NCBI GenBank assembly: GCA_963676605.2
Contig: CAXXSP010000047.1
Span: forward strand, 62,001 to 126,000
Length of the DNA: 64,000 nucleotides
From: SABI01 sp963676605
Lineage (GTDB): Bacteria > Spirochaetota > Spirochaetia > Sphaerochaetales > Sphaerochaetaceae
Direction: 5' to 3'
Under the pieces are notes generated by a model, which did not search any database, had not been told where the DNA came from, and saw only the letters and a list, made by a program, of their open reading frames with translations. The stretch's first letter is position 1, and each line of letters starts with the position of its first letter. A program made the translations under genes and the position numbers. Positions 16,292 through 24,302 of the stretch are shown here, in pieces.

Positions 16292-16336
16292 CTGTCTTCG
16301 CATAGGGACCAGGTCCCCGTTCTCCTTCAGGCAAAT

Positions 16337-16373
16337 AAAAACGGCCGGCACTGCGTTTCGGCAGGGACGACCG
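16337..16373 (-). terminator. Rho-independent terminator of the small ATPase gene
   Basis: On the minus strand, a 13-position stem with two mismatches (16373-16361 with 16354-16342) and a 6-nt loop is followed by five T (16341-16337). Confidence 0.7.
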
Positions 16374-16396
16374 TCGGTTTCTTATCAGCTTTCTGT

Positions 16397-17104
16397 TCAG
16401 CTGACAATGAGCATAGTCTTTGGATCCAGATTGACCTGCATCGGATGCGGAGTGATATCTTCTCCGTCCTTGACCAGTGTCATCACGACTCTGTCCATAT
16501 CCTCGCTGTACTTGAGACCGATAAGAACATCGATGAGCTCTTCGTACTTCAGCATGGTTTCAGGAACACCGTACTCATCGTAGGTGACATCCATCTTCAC
16601 AGGAGAGACACTGAACCAGACTTCAAGTCTCATGTTCATTGCAAACTCTTTAATCTTTCTTACATCGTCTTCACTTGCAGTAGTGAGATGATAGCCATCA
16701 AACATCACTGCATCAGCATTGAAGGACCCCTGTCTGATGAGAGTCTCGAGGGAAGAGAGAACCTTCTCTACCGAGACATTCTCCTGAGAGAAGTTCATCA
16801 CGACTCTGTTGGCAAGAATCTCATTATAGATGTGAGAGGCATCTTCGAGGTCTCTGTTCTCAGAAATCTGTCTGAATACTTCTTTATACCAGCTGATCAC
16901 ATGATCGACGTTTCCAGAGAAGGAAACATGAATGATGTGCTCGTTTCTAAATAATTTGTCTGTAGCAAGGTGCACGAGACAGGCAGTCTTCCCGACGCCG
17001 TGCCGGCTTACCAGCACTCCGAGGTTTCCCTTGCCAAGTCCGCCGTGCAGTGATTTGTCAAATGCCCTGAGAGGGCTCAACTCGTTTAACTCTTGAACTT
17101 CCAT
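16397..17104 (-). CDS. Small DnaB/RecA-like P-loop ATPase of unknown role
   Basis: 235 residues. I recognise the fold class but not a named gene. The Walker A loop SRHGVGKTA (residues 33-41) lacks the first Gly of GxxxxGKT and resembles DnaB's ARPxxGKT. GGLGKGNLGVLVSRHGVGKT matches the DnaB/KaiC/RadA core start, and ADAVMFDGYHL near 130-140 looks like Walker B. There is no primase-interaction, DNA-binding or Lon-like domain, so it is a bare ATPase core. A strong GGAGGTG ribosome site precedes the ATG. Its neighbours are the tct operon and EF-G, which give no hint; it has its own terminator and is probably monocistronic. Confidence 0.75.
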   Translation of the reverse strand: MEVQELNELSPLRAFDKSLHGGLGKGNLGVLVSRHGVGKTACLVHLATDKLFRNEHIIHVSFSGNVDHVISWYKEVFRQISENRDLEDASHIYNEILANRVVMNFSQENVSVEKVLSSLETLIRQGSFNADAVMFDGYHLTTASEDDVRKIKEFAMNMRLEVWFSVSPVKMDVTYDEYGVPETMLKYEELIDVLIGLKYSEDMDRVVMTLVKDGEDITPHPMQVNLDPKTMLIVS

Positions 17105-17177
17105 ATCACACCTCCAAGATGTTTAAGTTACCCTAGTATATCACGGTTTTCCCGTCGGTAACACAATCTTATCTATG

Positions 17178-17207
17178 AAAAATGACCGGCCTGGATGACC
17201 GGTCATT
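17178..17207 (-). terminator. Terminator of fusA
   Basis: Minus strand: AATGACCGG / CCGGTCATT perfect 9-bp stem (17207-17199 with 17189-17181), 9-nt loop, running into five T (17182-17178). Confidence 0.85.
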
Positions 17208-17223
17208 CTAACATAGTCTTACG

Positions 17224-19320
17224 TTATTTCGCCTGTTCTTTCTTCTTTTCCTGGTAAGCCTTCTTGAGTTCTTCACTTACGCTCTGAGGAACCTTGGAAT
17301 ATTTGGCGAGTTCCATGGTGTACTCAGCCTTACCCTGTGTAAGAGATCTGAGAACAGTGGAGTACCCGAACATCTCTGAGAGGGGGACTTCAGCATCAAC
17401 AGCACAGTTTGCGCCGTCTTCAGTTGAACTGATGATGATTCCTCTTCTCTGGTTGATGGATCCGAAGATATTTCCCTGGAACTCGGTAGGACCTTCGACA
17501 CTTACCTTCATGATAGGCTCGAGAATGATCGGCTTCGCCTTCTCATAGGTCTCTCTGAATGCCTGGAGTGCCGCGGTTTGGAATGCCTGGTCAGAAGAGT
17601 CAACGGGGTGGTATGCACCGTCATTGATTCCGGCACGGACACCGACAATGGGGAATCCGAGCTGAGTACCCTTCTTGAGGGCTGCCTGGAAACCTTTATC
17701 ACAGGATGGTATGTACTCAGTGGGAATAACACCACCCTTGATGCTGTCGATGAACTCGTATTCAGGTGCATCTTCGCCTTCTTCGATCGGCTCGAAGTAA
17801 CCTGCGACACGCGCATACTGACCTGAACCACCGGTCTGCTTCTTGTGAGTGTAGTTGAACTCGGCTCTCTGGCTGATAGCCTCTCTGTAGGCAACTTCAG
17901 GCTTGTCAGTGAGAACTTCCGCCTTGTACTCTCTCTTCATTCTCTCGATATAGACTTCGAGGTGAAGCTCTCCCATTCCCTGGATGATGGTCTGGTTTGA
18001 TTCGGGGTCGACGTACGTTCTGAAGGTGGGGTCTTCCTTGGTGAATCTGTTGAGAGCCTTCGCCATGTTGTCAGCTGCCTTCTTATCGACAGGATTGACT
18101 GCGAGGGAGATAACAGGGTTCGGGACGAACATCGATGTCATCGAGTAGTTGAGAGAAGGATGACAGAACGTGTCACCGCTCGCACAGTCGATACCGAACA
18201 GTGCGGCAATGTCTCCCGCGCCTACTTCGTTGATATCCTCCATGCTGGAGGCGTGCATCTTGACCAGACGTCCGATCTTGAACTTCTTCTGAGTTCTTGT
18301 ATTGAAGAGTTCATCACCCTTCTTGATCTTACCCTGGTAGATTCTGATATAGGTGAGCTGTCCGTACTGTCCGTCTTCGAGCTTGAAGCCGAGAATGACA
18401 GGTTTTGCTTCGTCTTCAGCGACAAGCTTGACAGGAGCTTCCTCGTTATCGAGGTCAAGAGCAGTGTTGGTAACCTGAGTCGGGTTCGGCAGGTAGCTGA
18501 TGATAGCATCAAGGAGGGGCTGAATTCCCTTGTTCTTGTATGCGGAACCCATCATAACAGGAACGAGCTCAAGAGCAATGGTTCCCTTTCTGAGAGCCTC
18601 GTGAATGAGCTCCTCGGTAACCTCTTCCTCGAGCATCGCTTCCATGAGCTCATCAGAGAACATGGAGATTGCATCAAGCATCTCTTCTCTCTTTTCAGCC
18701 GCCTCGTCTGCGAGTTCGGCAGGGATCTCTTCGTAACGGAGCTTCTCACCGCTGTCGCCGTCAAAGTAGACAGCCTTCATGGTGATAAGGTCGACAACAC
18801 CCTGGAGTCTATCCTCAAGTCCGATGGGGATCTGGATAAGAACAGCATTAAGGCCGAGCTTCTCGACAAGCTGGTTCTTTACTCTGTAGGGATTTGCACC
18901 GGTACGGTCACACTTGTTGACAAATGCGATTCTCGGTACGTTGTAACGCTTCATCTGTCGGTCAACAGTAATTGACTGACTCTGAACACCGGCAACGGAA
19001 CAGAGAACCAGAACGGCTCCGTCAAGCACTCTGAGGGATCTCTCAACCTCGATAGTGAAGTCAACGTGTCCCGGAGTGTCGATCACGTTGATCGGATGCT
19101 CCTTCCATGTAACGTTGGTTGCTGCTGAAGCGATCGTGATACCACGTTCTTTCTCAAGTTCCATAGAGTCCATGGTCGCACCGACGCCGTCTTTACCGCG
19201 CACTTCGTGGATTGCATGGATTCTGTTTGCATAAAAGAGAATTCTTTCGGAAAGTGTCGTCTTACCAGAGTCGATATGAGCACTGATTCCGATGTTTCTC
19301 ATTTTACTAATATCAGCCAT
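17224..19320 (-). CDS. fusA: Elongation factor G, spirochaete EFG1-like class
   Basis: 698 residues. GTPase that drives ribosomal translocation. G motifs: AHIDSGKTT, DTPGHVDF, VNKCDRTGAN; domain IV is seen in SGGSGQYARVAGYFEP and the tip in SCDKGFQAALKKG. Switch I reads HEVRGKDGVGATMDSMELEKERGITI. The KDGVGATMDSMELE form is that of the spd/mitochondrial EFG1 class, where canonical EF-G has HDGAATMDWMEQE. In organisms with that class a second EF-G paralogue does ribosome recycling; none is in this window. Monocistronic, with its own promoter and terminator. The class assignment rests on motif recall, not on a tree. Confidence 0.96.
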   Translation of the reverse strand: MADISKMRNIGISAHIDSGKTTLSERILFYANRIHAIHEVRGKDGVGATMDSMELEKERGITIASAATNVTWKEHPINVIDTPGHVDFTIEVERSLRVLDGAVLVLCSVAGVQSQSITVDRQMKRYNVPRIAFVNKCDRTGANPYRVKNQLVEKLGLNAVLIQIPIGLEDRLQGVVDLITMKAVYFDGDSGEKLRYEEIPAELADEAAEKREEMLDAISMFSDELMEAMLEEEVTEELIHEALRKGTIALELVPVMMGSAYKNKGIQPLLDAIISYLPNPTQVTNTALDLDNEEAPVKLVAEDEAKPVILGFKLEDGQYGQLTYIRIYQGKIKKGDELFNTRTQKKFKIGRLVKMHASSMEDINEVGAGDIAALFGIDCASGDTFCHPSLNYSMTSMFVPNPVISLAVNPVDKKAADNMAKALNRFTKEDPTFRTYVDPESNQTIIQGMGELHLEVYIERMKREYKAEVLTDKPEVAYREAISQRAEFNYTHKKQTGGSGQYARVAGYFEPIEEGEDAPEYEFIDSIKGGVIPTEYIPSCDKGFQAALKKGTQLGFPIVGVRAGINDGAYHPVDSSDQAFQTAALQAFRETYEKAKPIILEPIMKVSVEGPTEFQGNIFGSINQRRGIIISSTEDGANCAVDAEVPLSEMFGYSTVLRSLTQGKAEYTMELAKYSKVPQSVSEELKKAYQEKKKEQAK

Positions 19321-19462
19321 TATTCATTCCTCTTTTCTCTCTTGTGACTTCCAGCATCTACCCATCGACACTGTTCACAGAGAAGTAAATATCGTAGTAA
19401 TGTCCCGCTTCATTCCCGATTTCTTCATGATCACCGACAGGTGGAACAAGCGTACCGGACGG

Positions 19463-19491
19463 ATTCTAGTATATTATTACATTTTATTCAA
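19463..19491 (-). promoter_or_regulatory. Promoter of fusA
   Basis: Minus strand: TTGAAT at 19491-19486, 17-bp spacer, TAGAAT at 19468-19463. It leaves a leader of about 135 nt before the ATG at 19320, which has an AGAGGAA ribosome site. Confidence 0.55.
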
Positions 19492-19560
19492 TCCTATCTG
19501 CAATAAATAATTGTGAGAATTCTGCTCTGGTTCGGTTTTCCCATTTTCAGGGAAGAAAAA

Positions 19561-19968
19561 TCAGGAGATCAGGGTGAGTTTCTGCGCAAATTCAGCGAGT
19601 TCACCGTCCCCGTAACTCTCCTTCAGGGGAGTCACCTTCTTATTATCCCCGAGGTATCGGGGAATGATATGGATGTGGAGGTGAGGCACTTCCTGTCCCG
19701 CAGCCGGTCCATTGTTGATGATGATATTCGTCGCATCAGCCTTGAGAGCTTCTCTCATTTTCATATCAATTCTCTTTGCGACGCTCATCAGATGCTGAAG
19801 CTGGGAATCGGGACAGTCAGCTGTCGTCGGATACTCTTCCCTGCTGATCACAAGGGCATGCCCCTTATTCACCGGTGCTATATCAAGGATAGCGATGCAG
19901 ATTTCGTCTTCCCAGAGGATGGAAGAGGGAATTTCCCGGTTGATGATTTTCGTAAAAAGAGTTGCCAT
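19561..19968 (-). CDS. HIT-family nucleotide hydrolase/transferase (HINT-like)
   Basis: 135 residues. Histidine-triad proteins hydrolyse nucleoside phosphoramidates and aminoacyl-adenylates. Seen: FTKIINREIPSSILWEDEI, the nucleotide-binding region LDIAPVNKGHALVISREEY and the triad VPHLHIHIIPR (HxHxH). Length matches single-domain Hint proteins. Start follows a clear CGGAGG site. Transcribed away from the zinc-ribbon gene. Confidence 0.93.
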   Translation of the reverse strand: MATLFTKIINREIPSSILWEDEICIAILDIAPVNKGHALVISREEYPTTADCPDSQLQHLMSVAKRIDMKMREALKADATNIIINNGPAAGQEVPHLHIHIIPRYLGDNKKVTPLKESYGDGELAEFAQKLTLIS

Positions 19969-20041
19969 AGAAGCCTCCGCATATGCAGAAGAGTATAGCA
20001 GTATCAGGACAAGGTTTCCAGAGCGGAATAATAAGTTTCGC

Positions 20042-20071
20042 TTGCCAGAAATGCACTCCTCTTGTTACTAT
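20042..20071 (+). promoter_or_regulatory. Promoter of the zinc-ribbon gene, leaderless geometry
   Basis: TTGCCA at 20042-20047, 18-bp spacer, TACTAT at 20066-20071. The ATG is at 20078, 6 nt after the -10 box, with no room for a ribosome binding site. Same arrangement as carD. Confidence 0.6.
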
Positions 20072-20077
20072 TCACCT

Positions 20078-20368
20078 ATGAGTATCTGTGTTCACTGCAA
20101 CAGCGAGATCTCTCCTTCGATGACCATCGGTCATGCGACCGTGTGCCCCTCCTGCGGGCAGCCGCTCAAGTCCTGCATCAACTGCAGATTCTATGACGAA
20201 GGAGCCTATCACCAGTGCAGAGAATCGGTTGAAGAAGCCGTTCCTGACAAGAAACGGGCAAACTTCTGTACCGCCTTCATGATAAACACGAAGAGTCCAT
20301 CAGATGCTCCCCGGAGCCAGAAAGAAGAGGCCATGAAAAGACTGAAAGCGCTTTTCGGCGAAGAATAG
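20078..20368 (+). CDS. Small eight-cysteine zinc-ribbon protein
   Basis: 96 residues. Cysteines at 4, 7, 23 and 26 form one zinc-ribbon site (CVHC ... CPSC) and those at 33, 36, 47 and 64 a likely second site (CINC ... C ... FC); the C-terminal 30 residues are charged and helical (EEAMKRLKALFGEE). Similar short proteins are annotated only as hypothetical in spirochaetes, as far as I recall. The start at 20078 is set by the first zinc motif; the upstream frame overlaps the divergent HIT gene. The peroxiredoxin gene follows after 15 bp and is probably co-transcribed, so a redox or stress link is possible but unproven. Confidence 0.75.
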   Translation: MSICVHCNSEISPSMTIGHATVCPSCGQPLKSCINCRFYDEGAYHQCRESVEEAVPDKKRANFCTAFMINTKSPSDAPRSQKEEAMKRLKALFGEE

Positions 20369-20383
20369 ACAGAAGGAGATATT

Positions 20384-20848
20384 ATGCTTGAATTAGGATC
20401 GCAGGCACCCCAGATAACTGTTCAGAATGAGAAGGGGAAGGATGTCAGACTCTCTGATTTCGAGGGAAAGTACGTCGTCCTCTATGCCTATCCAAAGGAT
20501 AATACGAGCGGATGCACGACTGAAGCGTGCAGCTTCCGTGATAATCTCCCTGCTATTGAAAGCAGGAATGCCGTGATCCTCGGTCTCTCTCCCGATTCCC
20601 CCTCTTCACACCAGGGATTCATCGCGAAGCAGGAACTTAATTTCACCCTCCTCAGCGATCCCGAACACGCGCTTCTCGAAGCACTCGGTGCCTGGGGAGA
20701 GAAGAAGATGTATGGAAGGTCGTACATGGGCGTGCTGAGAAGCACATTCATCTTTGATAAAGAGGGAACACTCATCAAAGTGTGGCCTAAGGTACAGGTG
20801 AAGGGACACGGGGAGGAAGTGAACGAATTCCTCAGCTCTCTTCAATAG
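20384..20848 (+). CDS. bcp: Thioredoxin-dependent thiol peroxidase (BCP/PrxQ peroxiredoxin)
   Basis: 154 residues. Reduces hydrogen and organic peroxides in the cytoplasm with electrons from thioredoxin. Peroxidatic Cys44 lies in YPKDNTSGCTTEAC and the resolving Cys49 is five residues later, the atypical 2-Cys PrxQ pattern. GVLRSTFIFDKEGTL is the usual C-terminal strand block. AGAAGGAGA lies before the ATG. Confidence 0.95.
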   Translation: MLELGSQAPQITVQNEKGKDVRLSDFEGKYVVLYAYPKDNTSGCTTEACSFRDNLPAIESRNAVILGLSPDSPSSHQGFIAKQELNFTLLSDPEHALLEALGAWGEKKMYGRSYMGVLRSTFIFDKEGTLIKVWPKVQVKGHGEEVNEFLSSLQ

Positions 20849-21004
20849 CAGCACAATCAATAAGGGTATGGAAGGCAGAATCCTCTTCCATCGAAAACTC
20901 ACAAAAGCCTCAGAGAATCACCTCTCATCCTCTTCAGAAACCTCCTACATAAGGGGCACCCCTCGGATGCCATCCTCCATGTATCAGCTACGATAATCAC
21001 ATAT

Positions 21005-21088
21005 CAGATAATATCGGATATTTCGCTTGAATTATCCAATATTATCCGTTTATAATGTATTTATCGGATAATATTAGACATTATCCGA
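21005..21088. promoter_or_regulatory. Promoter and operator array of the AlbA_2 regulator gene
   Basis: Promoter TTGAAT (21027-21032), 18-bp spacer, TATAAT (21051-21056). Around it lie repeated ATTATCC elements: a perfect 9-bp inverted repeat TCGGATAAT (21064-21072) and ATTATCCGA (21080-21088) just after the -10; direct copies at 21031 and 21041 between the boxes; and inverted halves GATAAT (21007) and CGGATA (21015) upstream. The layout would occlude polymerase when bound. Confidence 0.75.
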
Positions 21089-21101
21089 CATGGAGGGTAT
21101 C

Positions 21102-22445
21102 ATGCGCTATACATCCACTGAATCAAAGATCCTGGAATTCAAGGAACGACTCGATGATTACTCCCGGCTGCTGGAAACAGTTGTAGCGTTTGCGAACACA
21201 CAGGGAGGAACGATCATCATCGGCATCAGAGATAGCGATCGGCTGGTCGTAGGTTTGAGCGATGAAGAGATTACACGGTATGGTCAGGAGATCCCTCAGG
21301 CTATTGCCGATGCCATCTCACCTCAGACAGCTGTAGACCTCTACGCACAGAATATCGAAGGGAAGACCTGTGTGAGCGTACGAATCTTTCCCGGTCCTCA
21401 GAAACCTTACTTCCTGAAAAAACTGGGATATCCGGCGGGTATATTCCTCCGTTTCGGCGCCCACAACAGAAAAGCCGACACCTACGCAACAGAACAGCTT
21501 GCCCGTACACAAAGCGGCAAACGGTTTGAACAGAACCCCTGTCCCGAAATTTCGTATGATGATCTCTCAAAAGAACTTCTCGGCCTCCTGTTTTCAAGAT
21601 ATGACCCGTCCATCCTGATCGGTGCAGGATATGCCGCCACGGAAGTATCAGGCAGAACCATACCCAATGTAGCAGGCACATTGCTGTTCTACCCAGAACA
21701 TCAGAAGATCGTTCCAGAGTCAGGTATTTCAATAAGCGCCTACGCTGATGAAGGGAAGCTTCACCTGCTCAAGAAGGAAGAGTTTGGGGGGGGATTGATC
21801 CCCATGCTCGAACAGTCTTTCACCTATCTTTCGATGCTTTTAGGGACCGAATATGAGCGTGACGGTCTCATCAAACGACCTCAGAGCCATGAGATCCCTC
21901 TCGATGCTATCCGAGAAGCACTCGTCAATGCTGTAGCCCATAGAGCGTACGACTATGAGGCCCCCATACGCATCACACTCTTTCCTGACCGGATCGAGTT
22001 CCTGAACCCGGGAGATTTCTACGCACCCATAAACCCTGACAATCTCAGGGAGGGTCTTTCACGGTACAGAAACCCTCTTATTGCTGATGCGCTGAGGAAA
22101 AAGGGATACATGGAAAAGCAGGGTATAGGTATCAATCTTATCATTTCCTCCTGTCTTGAGGCTGGACTCAGCGAACCTCGCTTTGCTGAACTGGAACACC
22201 ATGTGAAGCTGATCATATTCAGAAAACGCACAGAAACTGAACAGAAGAAGAAATCAGTCGATCCCTACGATATTGAAAGCATGAGAATTCATTTCTCAAC
22301 AGTGGGTCTCTTCTCTTCCAAAGAATTGGCTCACTACCTTGGAAAATCAGTATCTCTGGCGAAGAAGCTGCTGAGTGACCTTCAGAAACGGGGAATCGTT
22401 GAGATGGTGGGTAAAGGGCCCGGCACAAAATATCGATTCATATAA
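21102..22445 (+). CDS. AlbA_2 / GHKL-ATPase-like / winged-helix putative regulator
   Basis: 447 residues. Domains in order: an AlbA_2 (Schlafen-type) nucleic-acid-binding domain, about residues 2-130 (ESKILEFKERL, VVAFANTQGGTIIIGIRD), a linker, a HATPase_c_4-like region about 240-370 (PLDAIREALVNAVAHRAYD, RIEFLNPGDF, KQGIGINLI), and a C-terminal winged helix about 385-447 (FSSKELAHYLGKSVSLAKKLLSDLQKRGIVE). Proteins of this type are often annotated as ATP-dependent DNA helicase-like regulators, but their biochemistry is poorly known. Start taken at the ATG after GGAGGG. The operator array in front suggests autoregulation through the winged helix. Monocistronic. Confidence 0.85.
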   Translation: MRYTSTESKILEFKERLDDYSRLLETVVAFANTQGGTIIIGIRDSDRLVVGLSDEEITRYGQEIPQAIADAISPQTAVDLYAQNIEGKTCVSVRIFPGPQKPYFLKKLGYPAGIFLRFGAHNRKADTYATEQLARTQSGKRFEQNPCPEISYDDLSKELLGLLFSRYDPSILIGAGYAATEVSGRTIPNVAGTLLFYPEHQKIVPESGISISAYADEGKLHLLKKEEFGGGLIPMLEQSFTYLSMLLGTEYERDGLIKRPQSHEIPLDAIREALVNAVAHRAYDYEAPIRITLFPDRIEFLNPGDFYAPINPDNLREGLSRYRNPLIADALRKKGYMEKQGIGINLIISSCLEAGLSEPRFAELEHHVKLIIFRKRTETEQKKKSVDPYDIESMRIHFSTVGLFSSKELAHYLGKSVSLAKKLLSDLQKRGIVEMVGKGPGTKYRFI

Positions 22446-22524
22446 CGGAGTATGAAAAAGGAACTATGTTCACCCTTCACAATCGTGATGCAAGATATCA
22501 TGGTTCTCATGCCAATGCATTCGT

Positions 22525-22562
22525 AAAAACGGCCTGATTCACTGCTCGCGCAGGATCAGGCC
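22525..22562 (-). terminator. Bidirectional terminator between AlbA_2 gene and pheT
   Basis: GGCCTGAT (22531-22538) and ATCAGGCC (22555-22562) form a perfect stem. On the minus strand it is followed by G then five T (22529-22525), ending pheST; on the plus strand only a weak TCTGTTT follows. Confidence 0.75.
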
Positions 22563-22588
22563 TCTGTTTCAATGAAAGATGCGCGCTC

Positions 22589-24301
22589 TTACAGGTGCTC
22601 TCTCGCAATCAGAATCTGATCTATATCGAGCTCACAGGTGATACACGGCATCGTGATATTCCAGCTCTCGAGCACTTGAGGGTGAATCTCACCGAAAATC
22701 CCGATCTCTTTACCCTGCGACGTGAGGATACCGCATCGTCCTTCGATGAAACGGGGATCGTCCACTTCCTTCATCACGTACTCGACATTGAGGAAGTACA
22801 GGAGTGTGCTGATATAGCTGTTCAGATCGTTGAAACCCGCCTCTGGACCGGCAGCAAGGAAACCGAGATGATTCTTCGTCACGGTCCCTGAATTGTCACT
22901 CTCATCGAGGTAGGCGACCTTACCCACCTCGAAGATCTGGTGAGGATAGACCGCGTGAGCGCTGACGCTCTCACTTTCAAGAAGAGAAGGAATCACAGAG
23001 GGGCGGACGAATTCGTAGTTCTCACTCATCGGGTTCGCGATCTGGATATACTCATCACCGCTGACGTGCATATTATCGATATACTCTTTTCTCGAGCCGA
23101 GGTAGTTGTACATCATCTCCTGGAATCCCATTCCGATGATGATATCCTTCACCTTCCGGGAGAGCTCTTCGGCCTCGGTGAGCCGTCCTGCAGTGAAGTC
23201 GCTCGGGAGGATGGGTGCGAAACTGGCGAGGCCGTGACCGACCATCACATCTTCCACGATGTCTGCGGCATGGAGGAAGTCATTGCGGTATTCAGGAGGA
23301 ACTGCCGTAATGACCGACCCGTCGATGGAGCCCTTCACTCCCATGCGTTCGAGAGCTGAGAGGATCTCTTCATTGCTCAGTGCATCACCGAGAGTCTTGT
23401 GAAGATATGGAATCTCACAGGTCTGCGGTTTCTGGAAGTAGTAGGGTACGGTGATCTCCCGTCCGTAGGGGGTATCGTAGGGAACCGAACAGGTGACCGG
23501 GAGAATCGTGAAGCCCATATCCGCGCAGTCACACGCTACGATGGAGGCTGCAAGGAGGAGGTCGTCAAGACCGGGACCGCTGAATTCGAGAAACAGGTTC
23601 TCGTCTCCCGCTTCAACCGCTCCGATATGTGCTGAGTTGATCACAGGAGGGAAGGAGAGCACATCTCCGTTGTCATCATGGAGGAATGGATACAGGGGAG
23701 AACCGGCAACGATATGTCCGTACTCCTGTCCCTTCTGATGTTTCTCGATGATCTCATTCAGACTCATCTCCTCATCTGCCCCGAGAGGGACGAAGGAGGT
23801 GGCATCGGGGTCTGCACCCCGGTAATGGACCGGGTAGGCGATCAGGTCGCTCCGGTAGATTCCCATCGCGATCGATTTTCTTTTCCGTCCGAAGTTGTTA
23901 CACAGTTTCTCCTGCGACTGAATGAGTGCTTCGAGGATTGTCTCGTCAACCGTTTTGCCCCGTACGGCAAAGCCGATCGAATAGGGACGTACAACCTCAA
24001 CAGACTTGTCTATGATAAGACGGCGTCCCAGGGAATCCTGAGTCGTCTTCTCATCCGAGAAGAAATCATAGGAAGGTACAGCGCCCTTCTCATAGGTATT
24101 GAGAGCACGGGCGACACCGGCAGCAGACCAGAGGTCGGGCCTGTTGGTGTCATTGAGTTCTATCTTGTACAGGCTCTCTTCGCTGTCATGACCATCAAGT
24201 TCGGCTTTCGCGACAGGGAAGATCTCTTCGAGAGCCTCATCACTGTAGCTTCTGGTGAGCAGTGATTCAAATAATGTTTCGTGTACTTCTATTTTAGGCA
24301 T
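22589..24301 (-). CDS. pheT: Phenylalanine--tRNA ligase beta subunit, archaeal/eukaryotic type
   Basis: 570 residues, much shorter than the roughly 800-residue bacterial beta subunit; it lacks the N-terminal tRNA-binding (EMAP-like) and C-terminal ferredoxin-like anticodon domains. A B3/B4 editing-type region lies in the first half and a B5 domain about residue 290-370. The catalytic-like core includes GFQEMMYNYLGSRKEYID and IANPMSENYEFVRPSVIPSLL, and the C-terminus has GIFGEIHPQVLESW. This architecture is that of archaeal and eukaryotic PheRS and is known in spirochaetes as an ancient transfer. One base separates it from pheS. Confidence 0.93.
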   Translation of the reverse strand: MPKIEVHETLFESLLTRSYSDEALEEIFPVAKAELDGHDSEESLYKIELNDTNRPDLWSAAGVARALNTYEKGAVPSYDFFSDEKTTQDSLGRRLIIDKSVEVVRPYSIGFAVRGKTVDETILEALIQSQEKLCNNFGRKRKSIAMGIYRSDLIAYPVHYRGADPDATSFVPLGADEEMSLNEIIEKHQKGQEYGHIVAGSPLYPFLHDDNGDVLSFPPVINSAHIGAVEAGDENLFLEFSGPGLDDLLLAASIVACDCADMGFTILPVTCSVPYDTPYGREITVPYYFQKPQTCEIPYLHKTLGDALSNEEILSALERMGVKGSIDGSVITAVPPEYRNDFLHAADIVEDVMVGHGLASFAPILPSDFTAGRLTEAEELSRKVKDIIIGMGFQEMMYNYLGSRKEYIDNMHVSGDEYIQIANPMSENYEFVRPSVIPSLLESESVSAHAVYPHQIFEVGKVAYLDESDNSGTVTKNHLGFLAAGPEAGFNDLNSYISTLLYFLNVEYVMKEVDDPRFIEGRCGILTSQGKEIGIFGEIHPQVLESWNITMPCITCELDIDQILIAREHL

Positions 24302-24302
24302 C

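Noticed and set aside
18160..18975. 271-codon open frame antisense to fusA
   Set aside because: Lies wholly inside a certain gene on the other strand; arises from codon bias and has no ribosome site or recognisable motif.
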